Source of the DNA: CADAWZ01 sp045114665
GTDB lineage: Bacteria; Vulcanimicrobiota; CADAWZ01
Assembly: GCA_045114665.1 (NCBI GenBank)
Contig: JBGUKW010000034.1
Coordinates: 1-41,881, forward strand
Direction: 5' to 3'
DNA: 41,881 nucleotides
In this document: piece after piece, positions 18,129-25,940 of the stretch
Layout of the letters: the number at the start of each line of letters is the position of its first letter
Position numbering within the stretch: position 1 is the first letter of the stretch
Notes under the pieces: generated by a model
The model's input: only the letters and a program-made list of their open reading frames with translations
Databases searched by the model: none
Told to the model about the DNA's origin: nothing
Position numbers and translations under genes: made by a program

Positions 18129-18398
18129 ATGAAAAAAAGTACAAAAAAGAAAAAGGGAAGAATGGAAATATCAAGTTTATTGAAAAAAACTGCGGATAAA
18201 TATATAAAACAGAACAAAGATAAATATATTGCTAAGGGCAAAGCCGAGGGCGAAAAGCTCGGAATGGCTAAATCATCGTTAAATAGTATAAAATCAATAA
18301 TTGAGACTATGAATATAACAGCTGAAAAAGCAATGAAGGCTTTAAAAATTCCACAGGAAGAACATGATTTTTATTTGGCACAGTTAAATACCCTCTAA
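18129..18398 (+). CDS. Small protein resembling the C-terminal tail of Rpn-family proteins
   Basis: An 89-residue, very Lys-rich protein. Its middle carries KAEGEKLGMAKSS and its end a short helix-turn segment MNITAEKAMKALKIPQEE, the pattern seen at the C-terminus of Rpn/PD-(D/E)XK transposase-related nucleases. The nuclease domain itself is absent, so this is either a remnant whose start is only apparent, or a stand-alone small protein. GGGG a few bases before the ATG and an upstream promoter-like pair make expression possible. It sits between the methyltransferase-like gene and the repeat block, a typical place for decaying mobile DNA. Confidence 0.5.
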   Translation: MKKSTKKKKGRMEISSLLKKTADKYIKQNKDKYIAKGKAEGEKLGMAKSSLNSIKSIIETMNITAEKAMKALKIPQEEHDFYLAQLNTL

Positions 18399-18587
18399 AG
18401 GTGAAAGGAAAATTTTCAAAAATACTATTTTTTTATTTTTAGCCGAAAGTTACTTTGTTTGAAAAAGCTCACTCTAAACACTCGCAAGCTCATGATGTCG
18501 TTCGCTTTTTCTCACAAAATAACATTTATCTTATTTAGTGTTTTTTGCTAATATTTCTTTCTACTTGTGACGAAATTGCAAGTTTTA

Positions 18588-18732
18588 GTTTTGGGGTATA
18601 ATAAGACTCACTAAACAATTTTACCCCAAGGTTTATGTATAATTAAAAAAAATAACCATTCTTTTTCTAAGTGCATTTTTATAGAAACTACTATAGAAAA
18701 TTGAAATCGTTCCCTTTATTATACCCCAAAAC
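18588..18732. mobile_element. MITE-like element with 17-bp terminal inverted repeats
   Basis: Bases 18588-18604 (gttttggggtataataa) are the exact reverse complement of 18716-18732. The 145-bp unit has no coding capacity, which is the build of a miniature inverted-repeat element. No target-site duplication is obvious at the flanks, and no transposase in the window has matching ends. Other copies would be expected elsewhere in the genome. Confidence 0.6.
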
Positions 18733-18796
18733 TTTGTATTATTTGTTAAATAGTGCAGTTTTACAATCTACTCAAACAGTCTGTATTTAGGGGCGA

Positions 18797-18968
18797 TGTC
18801 ATTGCGAGGAAGCTGTGCGACCGTGGCAATCTCAACCACTTAATTTAAATTTAGTAATTTATTAAATAGACCAGGCAGAAATTGGATAAATAGAGGCGAT
18901 CGACTCAATTTTTAAGTAAATAATAATTTACAGGCTTAGATTGCCACGGCTAAAGCCTCGCAATGACA
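18797..18968. repeat. Imperfect palindrome of GTCATTGCGAGG-type repeat arms
   Basis: The left arm (18797-18832: gtcattgcgagg, 12 bases, then ccgtggcaatct) and right arm (18938-18968: agattgccacgg then cctcgcaatgac) are reverse complements at both ends. This motif resembles intergenic repeats found in many unrelated bacterial genomes. The same right-arm sequence recurs at 23567-23602, where it matches the left arm at 33 of 35 bases in inverted orientation. Confidence 0.75.
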
Positions 18969-19020
18969 AAGTGGCAGTATACAGGCATATATTGGATAGT
19001 TTACAGCAAATTTTTATTTA
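18888..19020. repeat. Direct repeat, left copy, flanking the restriction module
   Basis: From aaatagaggcgatcgact to about 19020 this segment matches 23518-23657 in the same orientation over about 135 bases, with a few substitutions and one small indel near the middle. It lies about 100 bases before the NPPY methyltransferase gene. Confidence 0.85.
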
Positions 19021-19121
19021 CTTATTTTTGAAAATTATTTAACTGCAAAATTAATAACAAAAATTGATTTCCGTAAGAGTAATTGGACAAAAAATAAAAG
19101 AAAAAAACGAAAGGAAAAAAT

Positions 19122-20135
19122 ATGAAATTTGATTTTGTTATTGGAAATCCGCCTTATCAAGGAGATCAACAGGGTAGTAGTCATTATACATTACCTGTTT
19201 ATGATAAGTTTTTAGAAGCAGGATTTGAATTAGCGGATAAAGTCTTAATGATTCACCCTGCAAGATGTTTATTTGAAGCTGGACAAACCCCTAAAGAATG
19301 GAACCAAAAAATGTTAAAAGATGAACATTTTAAAGTTCTTGATTACCAAGAGGATGCAAAAAAAGTTTTCCAAAACACAGATATTAAGGGTGGAGTTGTT
19401 ATTTCATATAGAGATAAAACAAAAAAATTTAAACCAATAAAACAATTTAATTTTATACTCTATCCAAAACTAAAAAGTATATATGAAAAAATAGAAAATG
19501 ATTTAACGAGCAAAGGGAATGTAGGTTATATTATAAATGTTTCTACTAAATTTAATTTAAATAATCTTATTTTAGATTATCCTCAATATGAAGGTAGAGA
19601 ACGAAGATTATCATCTAATGTTTTGTCATTTGATTGTTTTTCAGATGAACCTAAAAAAAATGATGATATTTGTATCTATGGAGTAATAAAAAATCGTAGA
19701 ACAAAAAAATATATTTTGAAAAAATATATAGATATATCATCTGAAAATATTTATAAATATAAAGTTATTCTTCCTAAAGCAGATGGCAATGGTCTATTTG
19801 GAGAAATTGTAACAAATCCTTTGGTTATAAATATTTCTACAGGTTATACTCATACTTTTTATGGTATAGGCTGTTTTGATAATAAATTTGAGGCTGAAAA
19901 TACTTTGAAATATACTAAAACAAAATTTGCAAGAACTTTTCTAAGTATACTAAAAGTAACTCAAAATGTAAATGCAGATACTTGGGCATTTGTCCCTCTA
20001 CAGGACTTCACCGACAAATCGGACATCGACTGGACGAAATCCATTAACGATATAGATAAACAGCTTTATAAGAAGTACAATCTTTCACAAGACGAGATCG
20101 ACTTTATAGAGACCAATGTAAAAGAAATGAACTGA
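19122..20135 (+). CDS. Half-methyltransferase with catalytic NPPY motif (Eco57I-type)
   Basis: A 337-residue protein that begins directly at the catalytic motif: MKFDFVIGNPPYQG, with N9-P10-P11-Y12. What follows (about 20-110) is the Eco57I-type methyltransferase continuation LADKVLMIHPARCLFEAG, and the rest is probably the target-recognition region. SAM-binding motifs X and I are missing, so it needs a partner to form a complete N6-adenine methyltransferase. Such motifs are at the C-terminus of the next gene and in the gene at 17059. AAAGGA precedes the ATG. The stop codon overlaps the next start by one base (TGATG), so the two proteins are translationally coupled. The short start is not an artefact of a longer open frame: the upstream repeats cannot encode the missing part. 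Confidence 0.82.
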   Translation: MKFDFVIGNPPYQGDQQGSSHYTLPVYDKFLEAGFELADKVLMIHPARCLFEAGQTPKEWNQKMLKDEHFKVLDYQEDAKKVFQNTDIKGGVVISYRDKTKKFKPIKQFNFILYPKLKSIYEKIENDLTSKGNVGYIINVSTKFNLNNLILDYPQYEGRERRLSSNVLSFDCFSDEPKKNDDICIYGVIKNRRTKKYILKKYIDISSENIYKYKVILPKADGNGLFGEIVTNPLVINISTGYTHTFYGIGCFDNKFEAENTLKYTKTKFARTFLSILKVTQNVNADTWAFVPLQDFTDKSDIDWTKSINDIDKQLYKKYNLSQDEIDFIETNVKEMN

Positions 20136-23100
20136 TGGCAGTATTTCGAAAATTGATCCAAGAAAAAAAAGGAAATGATCTAAAGATGAACAGTGTCCCA
20201 AAAATTCAATCATCAATAAAAGTTATCCCTCAAATATATGCCTACACTACTTTGAATGTTTCTTATCAAAATGGTTACATAAAAATTGGATATACCGAAC
20301 AAGATGTCAATAAACGAATTTTACAGCAGACACAGACTGCAGGCATAAGGGCAAATCTTGAATGGCAGGGAAACGCAATTTTTGAAGAAAAAGGCGATAG
20401 ATTTACCGATCACGATTTCCATTCATATCTTCGCAAAAATGGCATACTACAGCCACAAGATTTGGGCAATAAAGATTTTCCTGAAAATGGCAGAAATGAA
20501 TGGTTTCACACAACTTCCCAAGAATCAAAAAAACTTTTTGATGAATTTAGGAAAAATCGTGGAATAACAAAGACAAAAGACAAAGCTATTCCTTATGTCT
20601 TGCGTTCAGAACAAAGAGAAGCCATTGCTATCACAAAAAGATATTATGACACTTCAGATAAAAAGAAAGAATTTTTGTGGAATGCAAAACCTCGTTTTGG
20701 AAAAACTCTTACAGTCTATGATTTTTGCAAACAGATAAAAGCTGAAAAAATTTTGATTGTAACAAATCGTCCTGCTATTGCAAATTCTTGGTTTTCAGAT
20801 TATGCAAAATTTTTGGGTTCTGAATCAGGATATTATTTTGTAAGTGAAGTTGATTCTTTAAAGGGAAAAAATGGTGTTCTATCTCGTGAAGATTATGCAA
20901 ATTTGGACGAAGTGGAAGCAAAATTTATTGAGTTTGTGAGCCTTCAAGATTTAAAGGGAAGTAAATATTTTGGCGGTCATTATGATAAATTGCGTGAAGT
21001 AAGAGACATTACTTGGGATATTCTTGTAATTGATGAAGCACATGAAGGTGTCGATACATATAAAACAGATGTTGCTTTTGATAATATACATCAAAAGTTT
21101 ACACTTCACCTGTCTGGCACACCTTTTAAGGCTTTGGCAAATGAAAAATTTGATTCAGACGCCATTTTTAATTATACTTACGCAGATGAACAGAAAAGAA
21201 AGCGTGATTGGGATTATTCTTTAGGCGAAAATCCTTATTTGCCACTTCCAAAATTAAATTTATATACCTATCAGATGTCAGAAATTATCCGTGACGAGAT
21301 CTCACAGGGAATAGAAATAGATGGAGAAACGGAAGAATATGCTTTTGATTTAAATGAGTTTTTCAGTGTAAATAAAAATGGAAAGTTTATTCATGAATCT
21401 TCTGTTGATAAATTTCTTGATTCCCTCACAGAGAAAAAGAAATTCCCATTTTCTACAGCTGAATTGAGAGACGAATTAAAACACACATTTTGGTTTCTTG
21501 ATAGAGTTGACAGTGCAAAGGCAATGGCTAAAAAACTAAAGGAACATAAGATTTTTAGAGATTATGAAATCGTTCTCGCTGCAGGTGATGGAAAAATTGA
21601 TGATGACGATGAAAATAAAAAGTCTTATGATAAAGTAGTTGAAGCAATAAAAAAATATGACAAGACAATAACCCTTTCTGTTGGTCAACTGACAACAGGG
21701 ATAACTATTCCTGAATGGACGGCTGTCTTGATGTTGTGTAATGTAAAATCTCCTGCACTGTATATGCAGGCTGCTTTTAGATGTCAAAATCCATGTTTGT
21801 TTAAGGTGGGGAATGAGTTTAAAAGAAAAGAAAATGGCTATGTTTTTGATTTCGATCCTGCTCGTACTTTGATTATTTTTGAAAAGTTTGCAAATGATCT
21901 TTCTGTAAAAACTGTTTCAGGTGGTGGAGATGTTGAAACAAGAAAGAAAAATGTTTGTGAACTGCTAAATTTCTTTCCTGTAATTGGAGAAGATGAAAAT
22001 GGCGAATTAATCGAACTCGATGCAGAAAAAGTCTTGACAATACCACGCAAAATTAAATCTGTTGAAGTCGTCAGACGAGGATTTATGAGCAATTTCTTAT
22101 TTCAAAATATACACAATATCTTTTCTGCTTCAAGTGATATTCTTGATATTATCAATCGTTTTGAGGCTGTGGAAGAACCTAAGAATTATTTGCAAGAAGG
22201 ACTTGGAGATGATCTTTCACTTGATGAAAATGGCGAAGTTCTACTTAGTGATGAATTTGTTTTGGGGCGTGAAAACGAAATTTTTGGAAACAAAGTTTAT
22301 GGGGCAAATCCAATAGACACCTTTGTTGATGTAGTTTATGATGAACCCATTGAAAAAAAAGTAGTTAATGAAGCTAAAAATATTCTTAAAAATGATATAA
22401 AATACATAATTGATACTGCACAAGAAAATTATGGCTCTGATATTAAGCCAAATGTAAAAAAACAACTTGAAAAGAAATTATTCAATGAAGCAGATAATAT
22501 GATTAATAAATCTTGGGATAATTATAATACCCAAATAACCTGCATTCAAAGTGATCGTGAAAAAGCTCTTATATCAAAGGAAGAAACTGGCAAAACAGAG
22601 GAAGAGATAAATTTTGAGTTTGACAATAAAATCGAGATTGCAGATAATGATTTCAAAAATGATTTGGAAAATAAAATAAATGATTTTATTTCAGATTCTA
22701 AACAAGATGTTATAAAAACAGTAGAGATAGATATTCAAGAAAGAGAAAAAGATAAAATAGAAGAAGGTATAAGAGACCATTTGAGAGGATTTTCTCGCAC
22801 TATTCCTTCATTTTTGATGGCTTATGGAAACGAAAATGTAACATTGGAAAATTTCGACAAAATCGTTCCAGACAATGTATTTGAGGAAGTAACAAGTATA
22901 ACACTTGATGAATTTAGATTGTTGAGAGATGGGGGAGTAGATAATGGAAAAGAATTTAAAGGGCAGATTTTTGATTCAATTGTTTTCAATGATTCTGTAA
23001 AAGAATTTTTGGCATTGAAAAAGAAATTGGCAAATTATTTTGATGAAAAAAGCACAGAAGATATTTTTGATTATATCCCACCACAAAAGACAAATCAGAT

Positions 23101-23479
23101 TTTTACTCCAAAAAAAGTTGTAAAAAAAATGGTTGATATGTTGGAAGAAGAAAATCCAAATTGTTTTGATGATCCAAACAAAACTTTTATTGATTTGTAC
23201 ATGAAATCAGGACTTTATATTGCAGAAATCGTAAAAAGACTTTACAAAAGCAAAAAGATGAGAGATATTTTTCCAGATAAAATGGAAAGATTGAAACATA
23301 TTTTTGAAAAGCAGGTTTTTGGGCTTGCTCCAACAGAAATTATATATAAAATAGCAACAAATTATATTTTAGGCTTTGATGAAAATTTAGATATAAAGAA
23401 ATACAATTTTAGACATCTAAACACTCTGCCTTTTGCAAAAAACGGAACACTTAACAACTATCTAGAATTTTTATTCTGA
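20135..23479 (+). CDS. GIY-YIG/DEAH helicase/half-methyltransferase fusion (restriction enzyme)
   Basis: A 1114-residue protein in three parts. Residues about 30-150 are a T5orf172/GIY-YIG-type nuclease domain (IYAY at 34-37, YIKIG at 48-52, a catalytic-type Arg at about 61, and NEWFHT). Residues about 165-640 are an SF2 helicase or translocase: Walker A AKPRFGKT ending at 191, DEAH at 300-303, LSGTPFKAL, and the later motif LTTGITIPEW with QAAFRCQNP. A charged helical stretch follows (about 745-910). The C-terminus (about 985-1114) holds methyltransferase motif X, NQIFTPKKVV from 987, and a degenerate motif I FIDLYMKSGLYIAEI from 1018, but no NPPY. It starts on the last base of the preceding stop. 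It probably cuts foreign DNA after translocation, with the upstream protein completing the methyltransferase. Confidence 0.85.
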   Translation: MAVFRKLIQEKKGNDLKMNSVPKIQSSIKVIPQIYAYTTLNVSYQNGYIKIGYTEQDVNKRILQQTQTAGIRANLEWQGNAIFEEKGDRFTDHDFHSYLRKNGILQPQDLGNKDFPENGRNEWFHTTSQESKKLFDEFRKNRGITKTKDKAIPYVLRSEQREAIAITKRYYDTSDKKKEFLWNAKPRFGKTLTVYDFCKQIKAEKILIVTNRPAIANSWFSDYAKFLGSESGYYFVSEVDSLKGKNGVLSREDYANLDEVEAKFIEFVSLQDLKGSKYFGGHYDKLREVRDITWDILVIDEAHEGVDTYKTDVAFDNIHQKFTLHLSGTPFKALANEKFDSDAIFNYTYADEQKRKRDWDYSLGENPYLPLPKLNLYTYQMSEIIRDEISQGIEIDGETEEYAFDLNEFFSVNKNGKFIHESSVDKFLDSLTEKKKFPFSTAELRDELKHTFWFLDRVDSAKAMAKKLKEHKIFRDYEIVLAAGDGKIDDDDENKKSYDKVVEAIKKYDKTITLSVGQLTTGITIPEWTAVLMLCNVKSPALYMQAAFRCQNPCLFKVGNEFKRKENGYVFDFDPARTLIIFEKFANDLSVKTVSGGGDVETRKKNVCELLNFFPVIGEDENGELIELDAEKVLTIPRKIKSVEVVRRGFMSNFLFQNIHNIFSASSDILDIINRFEAVEEPKNYLQEGLGDDLSLDENGEVLLSDEFVLGRENEIFGNKVYGANPIDTFVDVVYDEPIEKKVVNEAKNILKNDIKYIIDTAQENYGSDIKPNVKKQLEKKLFNEADNMINKSWDNYNTQITCIQSDREKALISKEETGKTEEEINFEFDNKIEIADNDFKNDLENKINDFISDSKQDVIKTVEIDIQEREKDKIEEGIRDHLRGFSRTIPSFLMAYGNENVTLENFDKIVPDNVFEEVTSITLDEFRLLRDGGVDNGKEFKGQIFDSIVFNDSVKEFLALKKKLANYFDEKSTEDIFDYIPPQKTNQIFTPKKVVKKMVDMLEEENPNCFDDPNKTFIDLYMKSGLYIAEIVKRLYKSKKMRDIFPDKMERLKHIFEKQVFGLAPTEIIYKIATNYILGFDENLDIKKYNFRHLNTLPFAKNGTLNNYLEFLF

Positions 23480-23517
23480 GGCTGTGAAAAAATTAAATAG
23501 ATTGAGTACAGATTTCT

Positions 23518-23657
23518 AAATAGAGCCGATCGACTTAATTTTAAGTAAATAATAATTTACAGGCTTAGATTGCCACGGTAGCACAGCTCCCTCGCAATGA
23601 CAAAGTGGCAGTATACAGGCATATAATATTAGATAGTTTAGAGCAACTTTTTATTTA
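23518..23657. repeat. Direct repeat, right copy, flanking the restriction module
   Basis: Same orientation as 18888-19020 and nearly the same length. Within it 23567-23601 is the inverted partner of 18798-18832 (33 of 35 bases). It starts about 40 bases after the stop of the fusion restriction gene, just behind a copy of the ggctgtgaaaaaa motif. Confidence 0.85.
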
Positions 23658-23707
23658 TTTTTATTAACTATCACAACGAGTTAATTTACGAAGATTATAT
23701 AAAAGTT

Positions 23708-23752
23708 AAAAAAAAACAGGTTGATCAAATCGATCAGCCTGTTTTTTATCTT
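23708..23752. terminator. Bidirectional intrinsic terminator
   Basis: The arms aacaggttgatc and gatcagcctgtt pair around a short loop and have A residues before and T residues after on the plus strand. On the minus strand it ends the amidohydrolase gene (stop at 23762) with a T run. On the plus strand it can stop read-through from the restriction module. Confidence 0.88.
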
Positions 23753-23761
23753 TTTTAAATC

Positions 23762-25231
23762 TTACTTCTGATGAGCTCCTGTGTCATTAATCTTTGGAGC
23801 GTTTTTGGCATATTCATCAAACATTTCTGAGAGTTCGAGAACTTCTTCTTTGATCCTCTTGTCATCAAGTGTTGTAAATTTGCCATTGTCAAGCAATACT
23901 TTTCCATTTGCTATGACATATTTTACTTCATTTCCATTTGAAGCCCAAATCAAGTTTTCTGCTACATTTGTTAATCTTGTTGGTGTCAAATTTGGATATG
24001 TTGTGTCAATGAATATAACATCAGCATCTTTGCCTTTTTCAAGAATACCAGTATTCATTCTGAGATGTTTTGCAGGTTCTGCTGTAATAAGTCTCAAAAG
24101 TTGTTCTACTGGGAGTAGTGAAGCATCTTGGTGTAGTGCCTTTTGATATTGGGCTGCAAGTCTTGCTGCACCAAGTATATTTTGGTTGTCTGCACTTCCT
24201 GAGCCGTCTGTAGAAATAACAACAGGGATTCCCATATCAATCATTTTTAAAATTGGTGGCATACCTGATCCCAAAATTGTATTTGCAAGTGGATTGTGGA
24301 CGACTACTGTCCCAGTTTTTTGCAATATCTCGAGATCGTGTTCTGTGCAGTTAACTTGGTGTGCTACTATTGTATTTTTATCCAAGAAACCTATGCTCTC
24401 GAAATACTCAACAGGTGTCATTCCATATTTTTCTCTAAACCAAGCAGTTGTTTTTGGTTCTTCAGATGAATGGATATGAATCAATGTTCCATTTTCATTT
24501 GCCCATTGTTTCAATTTTTTTAACTGTTCTGGACCGTTTGAGAAATCTTGGTCAGGACCAGGTATAATTCTTGTTCTCTCTACATTTCTGAATTCGCTTA
24601 TATATTTGTTCATTCTTTCATAAGCTATTTCAGGAGTATCGAGTATGCGTTTGTCATAATTTCTGTCTTGAGCTCCGACAGCAATTATCATTTTTGTTCC
24701 TGCATCTACATTTGCTTGGACTATATCGCCAACATGGTATTTACCGTGATTGCAATGGTGAACCATTGTCGATGTGATACCATAGAAAATATCATCGACT
24801 CTTGCTTTTATATATGTAACATAGTTTGGAGATTTTCCAAAATGTTTTGTAAGCTCGTCTCTCTTTGCATTCATAAATCCTGTGAATTGATTTACTGCAT
24901 TGTCAAGCCAAGCTGTTAGAGGCTGATCTTTTGCTATTCCAATAAGTGGAGATTCGTGATCATGTCCATGGGCTTTTACAAATCCTGGCATTATAACTCC
25001 TTCGAGTTTTGGAATATCTGCAGATGTTATCTCATCTTTTTGACATTCAAGACCTATGACTTGTAATTCATTTCCACATCTGTTTATGATGTTATTACCA
25101 ATTTCGTCTGTCCATTTTCCGACTTCATATATTTTAGTTCCATCTATTAAAACATATCCATCAGATATCCTTGGCATATCTTCTGTCATAGGAAGTAAGA
25201 ATTTGCCACGCATAAGCTTAAATTTTTTCAT
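23762..25231 (-). CDS. Amidohydrolase (SsnA/Atz-type metal-dependent hydrolase)
   Basis: A 489-residue amidohydrolase-superfamily enzyme. Metal ligands are visible in order: H88-x-H90 in VKAHGHDHESP, a mid-protein His in IHIHSSEEP, the AHQVNCTEHD stretch and the final Asp in ISTDGSGSADN. These place it with chlorohydrolase, guanine-deaminase and SsnA-type enzymes that remove an amino or halide group from heterocyclic rings, but the substrate is open. An unusual point is the extra His in the first motif (HGHDH). No signal peptide is seen. The start was set at the ATG at 25231, which has AAAGGAG. An upstream in-frame ATG lacks a site. The neighbour upstream is a lipoprotein gene 62 bases away. 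Confidence 0.87.
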   Translation of the reverse strand: MKKFKLMRGKFLLPMTEDMPRISDGYVLIDGTKIYEVGKWTDEIGNNIINRCGNELQVIGLECQKDEITSADIPKLEGVIMPGFVKAHGHDHESPLIGIAKDQPLTAWLDNAVNQFTGFMNAKRDELTKHFGKSPNYVTYIKARVDDIFYGITSTMVHHCNHGKYHVGDIVQANVDAGTKMIIAVGAQDRNYDKRILDTPEIAYERMNKYISEFRNVERTRIIPGPDQDFSNGPEQLKKLKQWANENGTLIHIHSSEEPKTTAWFREKYGMTPVEYFESIGFLDKNTIVAHQVNCTEHDLEILQKTGTVVVHNPLANTILGSGMPPILKMIDMGIPVVISTDGSGSADNQNILGAARLAAQYQKALHQDASLLPVEQLLRLITAEPAKHLRMNTGILEKGKDADVIFIDTTYPNLTPTRLTNVAENLIWASNGNEVKYVIANGKVLLDNGKFTTLDDKRIKEEVLELSEMFDEYAKNAPKINDTGAHQK

Positions 25232-25292
25232 TTTTTCTCCTTTAAAATCCACAAAAATCAATTTTCTAAAAATTCACTTATAGATTTAACAA

Positions 25293-25916
25293 TCAGTCTT
25301 CTGATTCGATATTATCATGATTTTCAAGTAAGAATTTAGGAATAGGTGGAAGGTCTAAATTCCCTTTCATTCTTTTAGCACCAGCTCTTTTTAATACTTT
25401 TGCAAGCCCTTGATTATTTTGTATCTCTGCAATGTCAAGAGGACTATTTCCATTATTTGTAAGTGCATTCACATCTGCATTTCTGTTTACAAGCATTTCA
25501 AGAATTTCTTGTCTGTCATTTGTTTCTTCACATCTTGCTACTTCATGAAGGGGGGTAAATCCCCATTCTGTTTTTGCTTCAACATTTGCTCTATAATATA
25601 AAAGAACTTTTGCAAGTCTTGCATTGTTTTTCCAAATTGCAATGTGTAACATAGAATATCCATGTTGTACAGTTGTATTTGCGAGTTTTTGAGAAAAATT
25701 GGGATCTTTAGATTGCTTAGCCCTTTCTAAAGCACTTTGTAATTCATCTTCATTATTGTTATTTACTGCATCAATAATATCTTGTGAAGTTGTCAATGTT
25801 TTTGCATGTATATGTCTTGTTGGAGGTGGGGGAATTTTCTTTTTTTCTTCAGTACAAGAAGAACAAAATATTATCGAAATAATCAGCAATGAAATTGTAA
25901 AAAACTGTTTAATCAT
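25293..25916 (-). CDS. Ankyrin-repeat lipoprotein
   Basis: A 207-residue protein with a lipoprotein signal ending in the lipobox CSSC (Cys21), then a Pro-rich spacer, and about three ankyrin repeats between residues 88 and 185. Examples are YSMLHIAIWKNNARLAKVLL, GFTPLHEVARCEE and GNSPLDIAEIQNNQGLAKVL. It should be anchored in the outer or inner membrane facing the periplasm. Ankyrin repeats bind proteins, and the partner is unknown. The ribosome binding site is weak. It is followed by the amidohydrolase gene. Confidence 0.83.
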   Translation of the reverse strand: MIKQFFTISLLIISIIFCSSCTEEKKKIPPPPTRHIHAKTLTTSQDIIDAVNNNNEDELQSALERAKQSKDPNFSQKLANTTVQHGYSMLHIAIWKNNARLAKVLLYYRANVEAKTEWGFTPLHEVARCEETNDRQEILEMLVNRNADVNALTNNGNSPLDIAEIQNNQGLAKVLKRAGAKRMKGNLDLPPIPKFLLENHDNIESED

Positions 25917-25940
25917 GCTAAAAACTCGCTTTCTTTAATA

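Larger units (their letters stand above)
18399..19121. other. 723-base repeat-rich region without genes
   Basis: No supported gene lies here. From left to right it holds: a single arm of the 7267 repeat (18411-18424); about 150 bases I cannot explain, with a weak inverted pair around gaaaaagc and gctttttc; a 145-bp element with 17-bp terminal inverted repeats (18588-18732); a GTCATTGCGAGG-type repeat arm (18797-18832); a direct repeat (18888-19020) also found after the restriction module; and another 7267-type arm (19023-19041). The last 60 bases lead into the ribosome binding site of the gene at 19122. Confidence 0.75.

Noticed and set aside
18129..18398. Toxin-antitoxin partner
   Set aside because: No second small gene is adjacent and the sequence resembles an Rpn tail rather than any antitoxin.
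18399..19121. Missing N-terminal part of the NPPY methyltransferase hidden in the upstream region
   Set aside because: All three plus-strand frames are interrupted by repeats and stops, and no motif X or I codons are seen just upstream of 19122.
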